From the NCBI RefSeq assembly GCF_030378205.1, contig NZ_CP127385.1, positions 558,001 to 622,000 on the forward strand: 64,000 nt of DNA, written 5' to 3'. The notes under the pieces were generated by a model that was given only the letters and a program-made list of their open reading frames with translations, did no database searches and was not told where the DNA came from. Of this stretch, positions 1 to 8,104 are shown one piece after another. Origin of the DNA: Bradyrhizobium sp. NP1. GTDB taxonomy: Bacteria > Pseudomonadota > Alphaproteobacteria > Rhizobiales > Xanthobacteraceae. Position numbers and translations under genes: made by a program. Within the stretch, counting starts at the first letter, position 1. Each line of letters starts with the position of its first letter.

Positions 1-175
1 CAGTGAGCCAAGTGTCGATTTCGCTCTTGTAATAGTAGATTAGTCTCCGACCGCACCGATGATACGGAGGACCCTCATTTCGCATTCGCCATTTCGCCAA
101 GGTTGAACGGCTAAGCTGCAAATATTTGGCGGCCTCGCTCGCCCATAGCCTGTCACGTGGATTATCGATCGTCAT
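1..175 (-). CDS. AlpA/excisionase-like HTH protein (partial, cut by window edge)
   Basis: Reading leftward from the ATG at 175, 58 codons are visible before the window ends. The product contains WASEAAKYLQLSRSTLAKWR followed by GPPYHRCGRRLIYYYKSEID, the usual HTH_17 (MerR/AlpA-like) pattern of a helix-turn-helix followed by a small basic wing. Such proteins control excision or early expression of integrative elements. It is the last of three leftward genes and probably shares their promoter region. An integrase beyond the edge is expected but cannot be seen. The C-terminus is unknown. Confidence 0.75.
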   Translation of the reverse strand, partial: MTIDNPRDRLWASEAAKYLQLSRSTLAKWRMRNEGPPYHRCGRRLIYYYKSEIDTWLT

Positions 176-236
176 GACACACCCTGTCGCCTCTGATTCT
201 CCGTGGCGACAGTGTGAAGATCTAAGTTCCTCTACA

Positions 237-713
237 TCAGGGTAAAAAAAGGAAGGTATTTGTACCCGGCTTCCGCTCCTGCAGCCCCTGAAGGCCCAGG
301 CTCTTCAGAAAAGGATCGTCAAACCAAGCCCCTATAGCGTGCGAAGGATCTTTAAGGGCTTTCTCCACTTTCTTATAGCTTCTGCGGACACCATGAGCGG
401 TAACGTGTGCGTCCCGACCTTTAAGCAAGATAGCGGCGCACTCAAAGGTGTCCTGTTTCAACCATTCATCGCGCTTCTTATGACTCCTCATAAAACCAAC
501 TGTCACTTTGCGCTTACGACAGGCGTTCAGAGCGGCATCGTCTTGCCTGGCCCGCGAGCGAATTCTTCGCACTTCCATGACTGCGTCCCAACGTTCGGTG
601 TCTTTTAGGTCTTGATGGAAACGTGCAAGGAAGCTTGCATTCGAACCCCGCCTGCTCGTTTTCTCCCGCTTCAATAACTCGATCATGAGTGAGGCTGCCG
701 CCGCACAAGCCAT
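237..713 (-). CDS. Hypothetical basic protein, 158 aa
   Basis: I do not recognise the family. The protein is rich in Arg and Lys, with no signal peptide or membrane segment. It overlaps the end of the upstream leftward gene by about 30 bp and ends about 60 bp before the AlpA-like gene, so the three probably form one leftward transcript of the element. Coding is supported by length and arrangement only. Confidence 0.45.
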   Translation of the reverse strand: MACAAAASLMIELLKREKTSRRGSNASFLARFHQDLKDTERWDAVMEVRRIRSRARQDDAALNACRKRKVTVGFMRSHKKRDEWLKQDTFECAAILLKGRDAHVTAHGVRRSYKKVEKALKDPSHAIGAWFDDPFLKSLGLQGLQERKPGTNTFLFLP

Positions 714-961
714 TCAGGCGGGCAGACTTGATGCGTCGCGCAGTAGTCCATCGCGCGTGCTGTCGCGACTTCTTTGTGCTCGGTCATCCTCCTGAACTTG
801 TCGAGTTCCCGCAAATCGAATTCCAAAAGCCCCTGATCGGCGTCGCAGCATCGTCTCATCGCTAGCCCCTGTCGAATCATTTGATGAGCCAGGAGTCTAA
901 GCGCTTTTCGCCAAAAGGTAGCAGCAATGGCAGCTGGAAAACGCTGATCACCAACTTCCAT
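683..961 (-). CDS. Hypothetical protein, 92 aa
   Basis: This is the first gene of the leftward cluster. The product is soluble and helix-rich, and ends with CPPEWLVRR-like residues; short accessory proteins of Rhizobiales often end in a similar P-P-x-W-L motif. Its start codon lies directly beside a parS-like palindrome, so a protein binding there could block or shape its transcription. The function is unknown and the start is not firmly fixed. Confidence 0.45.
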   Translation of the reverse strand: MEVGDQRFPAAIAATFWRKALRLLAHQMIRQGLAMRRCCDADQGLLEFDLRELDKFRRMTEHKEVATARAMDYCATHQVCPPEWLVRRQPHS

Positions 962-968
962 TGCGAAT

Positions 969-980
969 TTTCACGTGAAA
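969..980. promoter_or_regulatory. parS-like palindrome (ParB binding-site type)
   Basis: TTTCACGTGAAA is a perfect 12-bp palindrome. With the following C it matches 13 of the 14 central bases of the widespread bacterial parS core GTTTCACGTGAAAC. It lies in the region between the leftward gene starting at 961 and the rightward HTH gene at 1222. No other copy of this 12-mer was seen in the window. A role as a binding site for the chromosomal ParB or an element-encoded homologue is inferred. Confidence 0.5.
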
Positions 981-1221
981 CGTTTCGTTCTGCGTAGTCC
1001 TCAGGGTATTCATTGCTCAAACTCAAACGATCTTTTCTTCGCCTATCGAGCGCAAGACAGATCGAATCAGCTCGCTCTTCCTGACCCGCGAGAAGCGTCT
1101 TGGCCTGGGTGCAACCTCGCTTTTGGAAACAAACTGATTTCTGATCCAAGCAAAGCAATCTTGGTCACAATGTCATGTCTGTATCGCTCATGCGATAATC
1201 CCACCGCAATAAACGAAAGGG

Positions 1222-1962
1222 ATGATCGTGGAAGCGCGGCCGAATGTCGGAGCCGACTATGGACAAAAGCGGAGCGTCTCTCGGAGTGACGTCCTCCAGA
1301 ATGAGCCGCTAGCCGATCGAGTAAGCCGAATGAAGCGTCGATGGCTCAAGCGCGTAATGTTCGACCGCGCTGTCGGTTCATCTGAGAAGTGCTTCGCTTA
1401 TCTCGTAGTTGACCGTCTAAATTGTGTGACGCTGGATTGTTGGCCCAGTCAGAAATTGATCGCGGATCAATTCGGATGGAGCATAAAAACGGTCCATAGG
1501 GTGGCGCTTGCCCTGGAAAGGCGGGGCTATCTGCGCATCATCCGAAATACCAAAGGCTCATATCGATACACGCCCGTGTTTCTGCCAGAGGATCAGGACA
1601 GATCTGTCAGCGCCTTGAGACAAAACTATCCGCCAGTGCCGGACAAGAATGTCGACGAATCCTTCTTAAGTATCCTCAATAATCAATCCTCCCCAAGCGC
1701 CGGCGTATCGGAGTTCGGCAAAGCTTCGAGGAGATTTGCTGCTTCCAGATACGACAACAACCAGCGCGGCCGTTACGAGACAGAACTTGCCAAAAGGCTT
1801 GGCAATGGTGGCTTCGAGATCCTGGAGCGGCTTGCCGATCATGACGATGCGATCGTTGAAAGGCTTTGTCGCGCTCTTGCAGATGCCGAATTGGGCGAGC
1901 GTGAACTTGCAGCCGCTCGTTTGGCCTCGCAGCAGATGCCCAGAAAGCGGAGGGCGAACTGA
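1222..1962 (+). CDS. HTH-domain replication/regulatory protein, 246 aa
   Basis: Residues about 75-105 read CWPSQKLIADQFGWSIKTVH and continue RVALALERRGYLRI, the helix-turn-helix_36 pattern used by phage and plasmid replication initiators and some regulators. The preceding segment (AYLVVDRLNCVTLDCWPS) is typical of the same family. The C-terminal part is charged and of unknown role. The ribosome-binding sequence before this ATG is poor, and an internal ATG at 1330 (Met37) is an alternative start. It is divergent from the leftward genes. An initiator or early regulator is the best guess. Confidence 0.6.
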   Translation: MIVEARPNVGADYGQKRSVSRSDVLQNEPLADRVSRMKRRWLKRVMFDRAVGSSEKCFAYLVVDRLNCVTLDCWPSQKLIADQFGWSIKTVHRVALALERRGYLRIIRNTKGSYRYTPVFLPEDQDRSVSALRQNYPPVPDKNVDESFLSILNNQSSPSAGVSEFGKASRRFAASRYDNNQRGRYETELAKRLGNGGFEILERLADHDDAIVERLCRALADAELGERELAAARLASQQMPRKRRAN

Positions 1963-2399
1963 TGCATGGTCAAGTTCAACGTGTATGCCATCGTTTGCGT
2001 GAAGAAGAGTCCCATGACATATCAGTCGTCGGGAGATCTCCGACCAACGGTGGCGATATTGCGTCGGAGTGGAAGCGCTTTGGAATCGCCATGAGAGGGA
2101 GGGCGGCCAGCCTGCGAGAGGGTAGGGGGTTTAATTCCTTCGGAAGAGGCGGCCCATTTACCGCACCTGGTCTCATGCGCAGATTTTTTTTGGGTCCCCA
2201 AACTTTTGAATTTTTTTCTCGAAATCAAAGTTTTCAAACGTCCCGGCAGCGAATTCCTTCGACGAAACAAAACTCATCGATCGGACCAGCCCCCGCTTTC
2301 GACCATTTATTTCTGACCATCCCCCGGCGGTCGCATCCGAAAAATTGTCGCGAAATTCCCGGGGGGGGGGAGGGTTGCCATGAACTGTAGGGGGACGGC
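1963..2399. other. Intergenic region with homopolymer tracts
   Basis: I see no convincing gene here. An open frame from 1962 to 2390 has no recognisable protein character. The segment contains a run of eight T near 2185, a T7 tract and a run of ten G at 2361-2370. The end of the region (AGGGGGAC before the ATG at 2400) is a good ribosome-binding site for the methyltransferase gene. Confidence 0.5.
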
Positions 2400-3698
2400 A
2401 TGAACCAAGTCGGATTGGACAGCGAAGAGCCCGCAAAAGATGAGCTTCGCATCGAATATTGGCCGATCGAGCGATTGATCCCGTCGGCACGTAACGCGCG
2501 TACTCACAGCACGTCGCAAATCGCTGAGATTGCGGGCAGCATCCGGACATTTGGCTTCACGAACCCGCTGCTGGTTGGCGAGAGCGCGGACATCGTTGCC
2601 GGCCACGGTCGACTTGCGGCTGCGCGGCTCCTGGGTTTGGCCGAGGTACCGGTCATACCTCTGCGAGGGCTCAATGAAGTCGAACGCCGGATGCTCATGC
2701 TTGCCGACAATCGCATTGCGCTGAACGCCGGGTGGAATCTGGAAATGCTCAAGCTGGAGCTCACAGATCTCAGCAAACTTGGCGCGGATTTGAAAGGTCT
2801 CGGCTTCAACGAGCACGAACTCGAGAGAGCACTAGGCGGATCGGCAGGATTGGTCCCCGAGGATGCAGTGCCGGAGTTGACCGAAGCCGGGGTGTCCAAG
2901 ACAGGCGATATCTGGCTCCTCGGTCCTCACCGTATCGGCTGTGGCGATTCGACGGACGCTGCCTTCGTGTCCTCTGTTATGGGCGATGGTCTGCCGAACC
3001 TGATGGTGACTGATCCTCCCTACGGCGTAGAATACGATCCAGCCTGGCGGCACCGGCGAGGCCTCAATCACTCTGCCAAGAAAGACAAAATCCAAAACGA
3101 CGAGATTGCGGATTGGACGCTGGCCTGGAATTTGTTCCCGGGAGAAATCGCCTACATCTGGCACGGGGCCCTACGCTCAACGATTGTCGCCGAAAGCCTG
3201 TTCAAGGCAGGCTTCACGATTCGTACTCAGATCGTCTGGGCAAAGGAACGACTGGTCATGAGCCAGGGAGATTATCACTGGCAACATGAGCCATGTTGGT
3301 ATGCCGTACGAAAGCACGGCAATTGGACAGGCGACCGAAAGCAAACAACGCTTTGGAACATCCCGACTTCGGGCCAGGACGCTGAAACCAAGCACGCCAC
3401 GCAAAAGCCGGTCGAATGCATGCGGAGGCCAATGCTGAACAATTCGAGCCCCGGCCAAGCGGTGTATGAGCCGTTCCTGGGGAGCGGCACGACATTGATC
3501 GCTGCCCAATCGTGCAACCGCGTTTGCCTCGCGCTGGAGATCGATCCCCTGTTTGTCGACCTGGCCATTCGCCGATGGCAAGCCTTTACGGGCGAAAAGG
3601 CCATACGCGAAACTGATGGCGCGGCTTTCGATGCCCTCGTTGCGAGGCCCCATCCACAGCAATCCGATTCGTCCTCTTCGCTGGATCAAACCTTCTGA
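2400..3698 (+). CDS. ParB-domain site-specific DNA methyltransferase, 432 aa
   Basis: Residues about 15-110 form a ParB/Srx-type domain (PSARNARTHS, then VAGHGRLAAARLLGL). The second half is an amino-methyltransferase of the N4-cytosine/N6-adenine group. The catalytic motif TDPPYG lies near residue 205 and the S-adenosylmethionine-binding motif FLGSGTT near 359. Catalytic motif before cofactor motif is the beta-class order. Such fusions are common in prophages, where they modify phage DNA. The gene has a strong ribosome-binding site and overlaps the small terminase start (TGATG). No restriction partner is visible. Confidence 0.88.
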   Translation: MNQVGLDSEEPAKDELRIEYWPIERLIPSARNARTHSTSQIAEIAGSIRTFGFTNPLLVGESADIVAGHGRLAAARLLGLAEVPVIPLRGLNEVERRMLMLADNRIALNAGWNLEMLKLELTDLSKLGADLKGLGFNEHELERALGGSAGLVPEDAVPELTEAGVSKTGDIWLLGPHRIGCGDSTDAAFVSSVMGDGLPNLMVTDPPYGVEYDPAWRHRRGLNHSAKKDKIQNDEIADWTLAWNLFPGEIAYIWHGALRSTIVAESLFKAGFTIRTQIVWAKERLVMSQGDYHWQHEPCWYAVRKHGNWTGDRKQTTLWNIPTSGQDAETKHATQKPVECMRRPMLNNSSPGQAVYEPFLGSGTTLIAAQSCNRVCLALEIDPLFVDLAIRRWQAFTGEKAIRETDGAAFDALVARPHPQQSDSSSSLDQTF

Positions 3699-4162
3699 TG
3701 CGCGGTCGCCCTCCGAAACCAACGAGGATCAAGGCTTTGACAGGCAACCCAGGAAAGCGCCCGCTGAACATGCACGAGCCTCGACCCGAACCAGCCTTAC
3801 CGGATTGTCCTCCGGAACTCAGCCCGACTGCCCAACGCGAATGGGTCCGGCTAACGGCGGAACTGGCAAAGCTCAATCTCATAACCAAGCTTGACCGCGG
3901 GGCGCTCGCTACCTATTGCGGCGCCTACGCGATGTGGGCGGAGGCAACGGAGCAAATCAACAAATATGGGGCTATGGTGAAGTCTCCGACTGGCTTTCCA
4001 ATTCAATCCCCGTATCTCGCGATCGCCAATCGGCAGGCTGAGATCATGATGCGCATCGCGTCCGAGTTCGGGTTCACCCCTGCAAGCCGAAGCCGAATTT
4101 CCGCGCCGCCACCCGATCAACTTCCACTATTCGAAGGCCCAGGCGAGGCCTCTGACCCTTAG
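3698..4162 (+). CDS. Phage terminase small subunit, P27 family, 154 aa
   Basis: The N-terminus (MRGRPPKPTRIKALTGNPGK) and the LSPTAQREWVRL segment are typical of P27-family small terminases, which recognise phage DNA for packaging. Length is normal for the family. The start overlaps the methyltransferase stop. A large terminase should follow, but the next gene is an opposite-strand host porin, so the packaging module is cut here. The protein itself looks intact; function on its own is doubtful. Confidence 0.85.
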   Translation: MRGRPPKPTRIKALTGNPGKRPLNMHEPRPEPALPDCPPELSPTAQREWVRLTAELAKLNLITKLDRGALATYCGAYAMWAEATEQINKYGAMVKSPTGFPIQSPYLAIANRQAEIMMRIASEFGFTPASRSRISAPPPDQLPLFEGPGEASDP

Positions 4163-4324
4163 CTCAAGCATACGTCCGGTTTGGGGATATTCAGGATTCT
4201 TCGAGGGCAGTCTCCTTTCCAGACCGACGTCGGCTTTGTGGATAAATGCGGACCCATTCGGTCCGACCTGGTACTTCCGCTTGTGGCCCTAACCGGACCT
4301 CTCCCGATCCGCGCCTGCACGGCC

Positions 4325-5737
4325 CTAGAAATTCAGCGTCGAGCGAAGGGCGATGACCCACGCGTTCGGTCGGAGCTTGCCATCGGGGTTAAGGACGCCG
4401 CCACCCGGCTGGATGATGTATTGGAGTTCGGGTTGCAGCGTCCACCACGGTCTCAGTTTTGCTTGATACATCATCTCGATCATCGTTTCGCTGCTGCGCA
4501 CCGGAAAGAAGAAGTTTCCGAACAGTGCGGTATCGGCATCCAGCCCGCGCGCGTTGTCGCCGATGTGCGCATAGGCAAAGGCAATGCCGACCTTGTCGTC
4601 GGGACGCCCCGACATCGGGCCTTTGTAAAGCAGGCCGCCGTCGGCATAGAAGTTGATCAGGTTGCGGTCGTTGGGAACGCCGCCCGCGCGAAGGAATGCG
4701 GAAAGGCCTTGGTCGTCGGTGCCGGGAACGCGGTAGAGCGTCTGATCGATCACGCCGTAGACGCCGTAATCGCCGGTGTGCTCCAGCGGGATGCCGGTAG
4801 ATTGCGGGCTCGCCAGCGAAAGCCCGGTGATGTCGAAGCGCGGATCGCCGAAATGCGAGCTGGTGTGGTACCAAGCCCCAATGCGGTAGGCGCCCGGAAG
4901 CCCTGGCGCGTCCTTGCCCTGATTGGGCAAATAGCTCGCCTCTGCGATAACAAAGGCGCCCCCGCTAAAGCTGAAGACCGTTCCAGTGGGGAGCGGAACC
5001 GCTTGATTGGAGCCGTTGCCACCGCTGGGATCGCCGCTGAAGACAGCAGCTTGCAGCATTATATCGTCGCGCGGCTTCACGCGCACGCGAATGCCCGGGG
5101 CGGGCAAGGGATAGGCAGGTCCCGAGGCCGGCAGGTTGGCGGCCAGAAAAGTGGGCCAGCTGATGCCATTGTTGATGAAGTTGGACGCCGTATCGCTCTG
5201 CAGGAACTGGCTGTCGCCCAACATCAGCCCGGCGCGGACGGACCAGAGGTCGCCGGGGGCGTTGTGCTCGTACCAGAGCGCATACAGCCGCGCGACCGGT
5301 CCAGCCTCGAGATTCGATACTGCCAGAATGTTGCCGAGATAGGTCGAACTGAAGAACGGACCATGGGTGACAAGGCCGTGGATGTGGATTCGGTCACCCT
5401 CCCACCCTAAAAGCTTTTGCAAGTCGAGGTCGACCTGCGGCTGGAAGATACCGATCGCGACCGCGCCGGTCTTGATCCCGCCGCTGACGTTGGCCAGCAA
5501 ATCGTTGGTGTAGCTAAAGGTGAAGGTGACGCCGAGGCGCTCAAGATAAGACCGCGTGCCACCCCAATCGCCCGTCAAGTATGACTGGCCCGGCGTAGCC
5601 GGATTGTCCGATCGCTGCGCTTGTGCCCAAGCCTTCGTCCCCAGTTCGTTGAATGGGCCAAGCCAACAAAGCACGCCCGCCGCCAACGCCCATCGACGCT
5701 GGCCGATAGTCGGCATGACCCGGCTCCAGGAATTCAT
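4325..5737 (-). CDS. OprB-type carbohydrate porin, 470 aa
   Basis: The precursor has a signal peptide (ALAAGVLCWLGPF, probable cleavage after AWA-Q). It then has the OprB opening YLTGDWGGTRSYLERLGVTF, repeated beta-strand patterns and a C-terminal strand ending in Phe (ALRSTLNF). OprB porins are outer-membrane channels for sugars and other small solutes. Two ATGs, at 5737 and 5716, each follow a copy of a 13-bp repeat that includes GGAG or GAG, so the start is ambiguous by seven codons. It lies 156 bp downstream of the multicopper oxidase on the same strand and may be read from the same promoter. Confidence 0.85.
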   Translation of the reverse strand: MNSWSRVMPTIGQRRWALAAGVLCWLGPFNELGTKAWAQAQRSDNPATPGQSYLTGDWGGTRSYLERLGVTFTFSYTNDLLANVSGGIKTGAVAIGIFQPQVDLDLQKLLGWEGDRIHIHGLVTHGPFFSSTYLGNILAVSNLEAGPVARLYALWYEHNAPGDLWSVRAGLMLGDSQFLQSDTASNFINNGISWPTFLAANLPASGPAYPLPAPGIRVRVKPRDDIMLQAAVFSGDPSGGNGSNQAVPLPTGTVFSFSGGAFVIAEASYLPNQGKDAPGLPGAYRIGAWYHTSSHFGDPRFDITGLSLASPQSTGIPLEHTGDYGVYGVIDQTLYRVPGTDDQGLSAFLRAGGVPNDRNLINFYADGGLLYKGPMSGRPDDKVGIAFAYAHIGDNARGLDADTALFGNFFFPVRSSETMIEMMYQAKLRPWWTLQPELQYIIQPGGGVLNPDGKLRPNAWVIALRSTLNF

Positions 5738-5893
5738 GACCCGGCTCTCCCGGCTTCAAGAACTCATCGGACACGAACGTGATCGGTTATTCAGACGATT
5801 GTGCGGCCGTTGCGCAGAGCGCTGCAAGCGGACAGGTCGGGGCTGTTGCCAGAAACGGTCGTCAATGAGCGGCGTGACGACGGAAACGGATCG

Positions 5894-7489
5894 TCAAGTG
5901 GCAATGCCCTGATATCTGAACTCCGTCATCATGCCGGTGGCCTGGTGGTAGAGATTGTGACAGTGGAACGGCCATCGCCCTGGATTGTCGGCGTCGAAAG
6001 CGATCCGGACACGGCCCATCGGCATGACCAGAACAGTGTCGCGGACGGCTCCCTGCATCGGCCGACCGTCGATCGCGATCACCTGGAACGCATGGCCATG
6101 CAGATGCATCGGATGCGCCATCATCGAGCGGTTGACCAGATCGATCTCGACACGCTGCCCTTTGCCCAGCATGAGCGGCGTAACCTGCGGCCAATACTCT
6201 CCGTTCATGGACCATGCATAAGGCTTCATTCCGCCGCCGAGAGCAATCGTATGGATGGTATCCGCTGGGCGCGGCGGCAGCGGTTGCACCGCTGCAAGGC
6301 GGGCCTCCAGCGAATGGTCGACCGGCGGCGCGGTTTGCGCGCTCTCCGCGATCCGCGGTATGCGCGCCCCGGTCGTGGCGAGGATGATGCCGGTCTGCCG
6401 ACCGTCGCCTTCCAATCGCGCAAGTATCGGAAACGCGCCGACCTCTGGCAGATCGATCAGGATGTCAAGGCGCTGGGCCATTGCAATCGGGAAGCGGCTG
6501 CCCGCGACCGGATGCACGGGCTGGCCGTCGGTCGCGACCACCCGGCCGACGAGGTCGCCGAGATCGACCCAGAACTGGCTCGAGGACGCGCCGTTGATGA
6601 CGCGGAGCCGGATTCGGCCGCCACGCTCGACGCGCACGACCTCCGGATCGGCGAGCGTTCGATCGTTGGCGAGGAAGGCGTCGTAATGAACGTCATTTAA
6701 ATCCATTCGCATGCCGCCCGGCCCCGACATGGCCATTGCCGGCATGTCCATTCCTGACATGCCCGGGTCGGGCGAGGCAGCTATGTTGCTCATGCTTGCA
6801 TATCGCGCATTGCTGCCGACCGTGCGACCTGGAGCCTCCGCCATCTTTTGCAGCATGGCCTGTATCGCGGCTACGTTCGTGCCGGTGAGGCCGGCGAGCA
6901 CGTCCTCCGGCGTTCGGAAGGTGAAGTCGTGCAGCATGAGGACGACTTCCTGCCGGTCTTCGCGAAGCGCCGCGGCGTCATGAACGATGAGCGGCGCGGT
7001 CATCAGACTCTGCTCCTGCATGTCCTGATGCGAATGCATCCAAAACGTGCCCGGAATCGGAGCGTAGTCGTAGGCTTGAATCGCACCGTTCGCGATCGGT
7101 GGGCTCTCCGGCCACGGAAAGCCGTCCTGCGTCCAGGGCGGAAGCTGCCCATGCCAATGCACAAGGGTGCGCGTGCCGGTCTCGTTCGCGAGGTCCACGC
7201 GGAACCGTTCGCCGGGGTCGAGGCGAAGCCCGGGACGGCCATCCGGACCGATAAGCCCGAACACCTTGGCAGGCCGACCATTCACATCAATAATACGCGT
7301 TCCGGCGACGAGCCGTTTCCCAGGAGAGGCTGCAGCGCGTCCCGCGCCCGGGAGAATGGGTAGGGCCGCGGCGGCGAGCGCCGCCTTCAGAAAGCGACGC
7401 CGGGAGAAGGGATCGACTCGCAAACGCGAGTCTTGGCCCGCCGCGGCGGCAACTGGATGATTGGGAACAGGGGCGTCCTGCACAAGCAT
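5894..7489 (-). CDS. Tat-exported multicopper oxidase, 531 aa
   Basis: A twin-arginine signal (SRRRFLKAALAAAALP) begins near residue 28. Copper ligand motifs appear in the expected order: HWHGQLPPW, WMHSH, then HPMHLHGHAFQ, and FHCHNLYHQATGM at the end. These are the type 1/2/3 copper sites of laccase and CopA/CueO-like enzymes. A Met-rich loop (about residues 235-255, with several GMSGMDMPAM-like Met clusters) suggests Cu(I) binding or oxidation. The role is probably periplasmic copper detoxification. A CsoR-like palindrome lies just upstream and a porin downstream on the same strand. Confidence 0.92.
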   Translation of the reverse strand: MLVQDAPVPNHPVAAAAGQDSRLRVDPFSRRRFLKAALAAAALPILPGAGRAAASPGKRLVAGTRIIDVNGRPAKVFGLIGPDGRPGLRLDPGERFRVDLANETGTRTLVHWHGQLPPWTQDGFPWPESPPIANGAIQAYDYAPIPGTFWMHSHQDMQEQSLMTAPLIVHDAAALREDRQEVVLMLHDFTFRTPEDVLAGLTGTNVAAIQAMLQKMAEAPGRTVGSNARYASMSNIAASPDPGMSGMDMPAMAMSGPGGMRMDLNDVHYDAFLANDRTLADPEVVRVERGGRIRLRVINGASSSQFWVDLGDLVGRVVATDGQPVHPVAGSRFPIAMAQRLDILIDLPEVGAFPILARLEGDGRQTGIILATTGARIPRIAESAQTAPPVDHSLEARLAAVQPLPPRPADTIHTIALGGGMKPYAWSMNGEYWPQVTPLMLGKGQRVEIDLVNRSMMAHPMHLHGHAFQVIAIDGRPMQGAVRDTVLVMPMGRVRIAFDADNPGRWPFHCHNLYHQATGMMTEFRYQGIAT

Positions 7490-7511
7490 GTCATCGACTC
7501 CATCTCGCTAC

Positions 7512-7530
7512 GATACCCCCATGGGGTATC
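7512..7530. promoter_or_regulatory. CsoR/RcnR-type palindrome upstream of the multicopper oxidase
   Basis: GATACCCCCATGGGGTATC has perfect 8-bp arms around a CAT centre and lies 22 bp before the oxidase start. It has the G/C-tract flanked by TA that characterises operators of the CsoR/RcnR/FrmR repressors, copper-responsive CsoR included. No csoR gene is in the window, so binding is inferred from sequence and context only. Confidence 0.5.
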
Positions 7531-7841
7531 TGAGGCGCCCAGGAGACGACAACAACACTTCATGCCATCACCATCGCTTGAAGGAGATCGAGCGCGACAC
7601 TGGCTCCAAACTATTCGGGAGGTCTGACGTTGTGGTCTGATCTTGCCAGGGATCGCTTCGAGCAGGTCGAGTTACTCCTGCACGAGCTCGCCATGGCATC
7701 TGCCATGGGAGGGGAGGATGGGCTTCACGCTGTCTGCATCGTGTTGTGGCCGGAGTTCGAATCTCTTTAGGGGCGCCGCTCGCGAAGGAGCATTCGCTCC
7801 TGCTGTCTGGCTTTTGGAGGTTCCATCGCCGTGGCGCGCTG

Positions 7842-7960
7842 ACAAGGCGTTCGCGGGCAATCTTAGGGAAGTTCACGAAGTTTTGCGTCAATCTTCTCGT
7901 GATCTTAGCCCTCTTCCATATCCGCGTTCCCTACTTCGCTTTTTGGGGGCAACACACTAA
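7842..7960 (+). pseudogene. Cytochrome b561 C-terminal remnant, frameshifted
   Basis: One frame gives ADKAFAGNLREVHE and the next gives VNLLVILALFHI. Together they match the third-to-fourth helix region of cytochrome b561, where a haem-ligand His follows the REVHE-type motif. The N-terminal half and the final HH motif are missing. A second damaged cytochrome b561 lies at 19138. Confidence 0.45.
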
Positions 7961-8000
7961 GACGCACAGCCGCATGCGCAAACACGTGTGAAATCATTCT

Positions 8001-8019
8001 GGTTTCCCACATAGAAACC
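8001..8019. promoter_or_regulatory. Inverted repeat upstream of sorA
   Basis: GGTTTC and GAAACC form 6-bp perfect arms with a 7-nt spacer about 90 bp before the sorA start. It could be an operator or a short hairpin. There is no match to a named regulator that I can defend. Confidence 0.25.
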
Positions 8020-8104
8020 GAGAAGCAGGATGCCGCTGCCAGACCCCGCCAAGGCCGGGCGTCGTCAAGTCTGAGGCGGATAACCGCTAGGAGGAACGAC
8101 AGGA

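Larger units (their letters stand above)
1..4162. mobile_element. Left prophage / integrative-element remnant
   Basis: An AlpA-like regulator, an HTH protein, a ParB-domain DNA methyltransferase and a P27-type small terminase lie together. No large terminase, portal or capsid gene follows: the next gene, a porin on the other strand, belongs to the host. The element therefore seems truncated just after the small terminase, while its left part continues outside the window. No attachment site was found at 4162-4324. The grouping is inferred from the gene families. Confidence 0.6.
7531..8104. other. Gene-poor region with tRNA-like and cytochrome b561 remnants
   Basis: No intact gene is seen between the oxidase operator and sorA. 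At 7749-7777 the sequence resembles a tRNA 3' portion (GGAGTTCGAATC, then TAGGGGCGCC), but no 5' half was found. At about 7840-7960, two frames joined by a frameshift give LREVHE and NLLVILALFHI, the end of a cytochrome b561. The region looks like a scar of past insertions and deletions. Confidence 0.45.

Noticed and set aside
877..1289. Open frames on both strands around the parS-like site (877-1158 minus, 975-1289 plus)
   Set aside because: They overlap better-supported genes or the intergenic region, and have no domain, signal peptide or convincing start.
4181..5410. Long plus-strand open frame opposite the OprB-type porin (409 codons)
   Set aside because: It is the antisense frame of a clear porin and has no protein character of its own.
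7749..7777. Possible tRNA gene (GGAGTTCGAATC followed by TAGGGGCGCC)
   Set aside because: Only a 3' portion is present; the stem pairs poorly and no 5' acceptor half exists.
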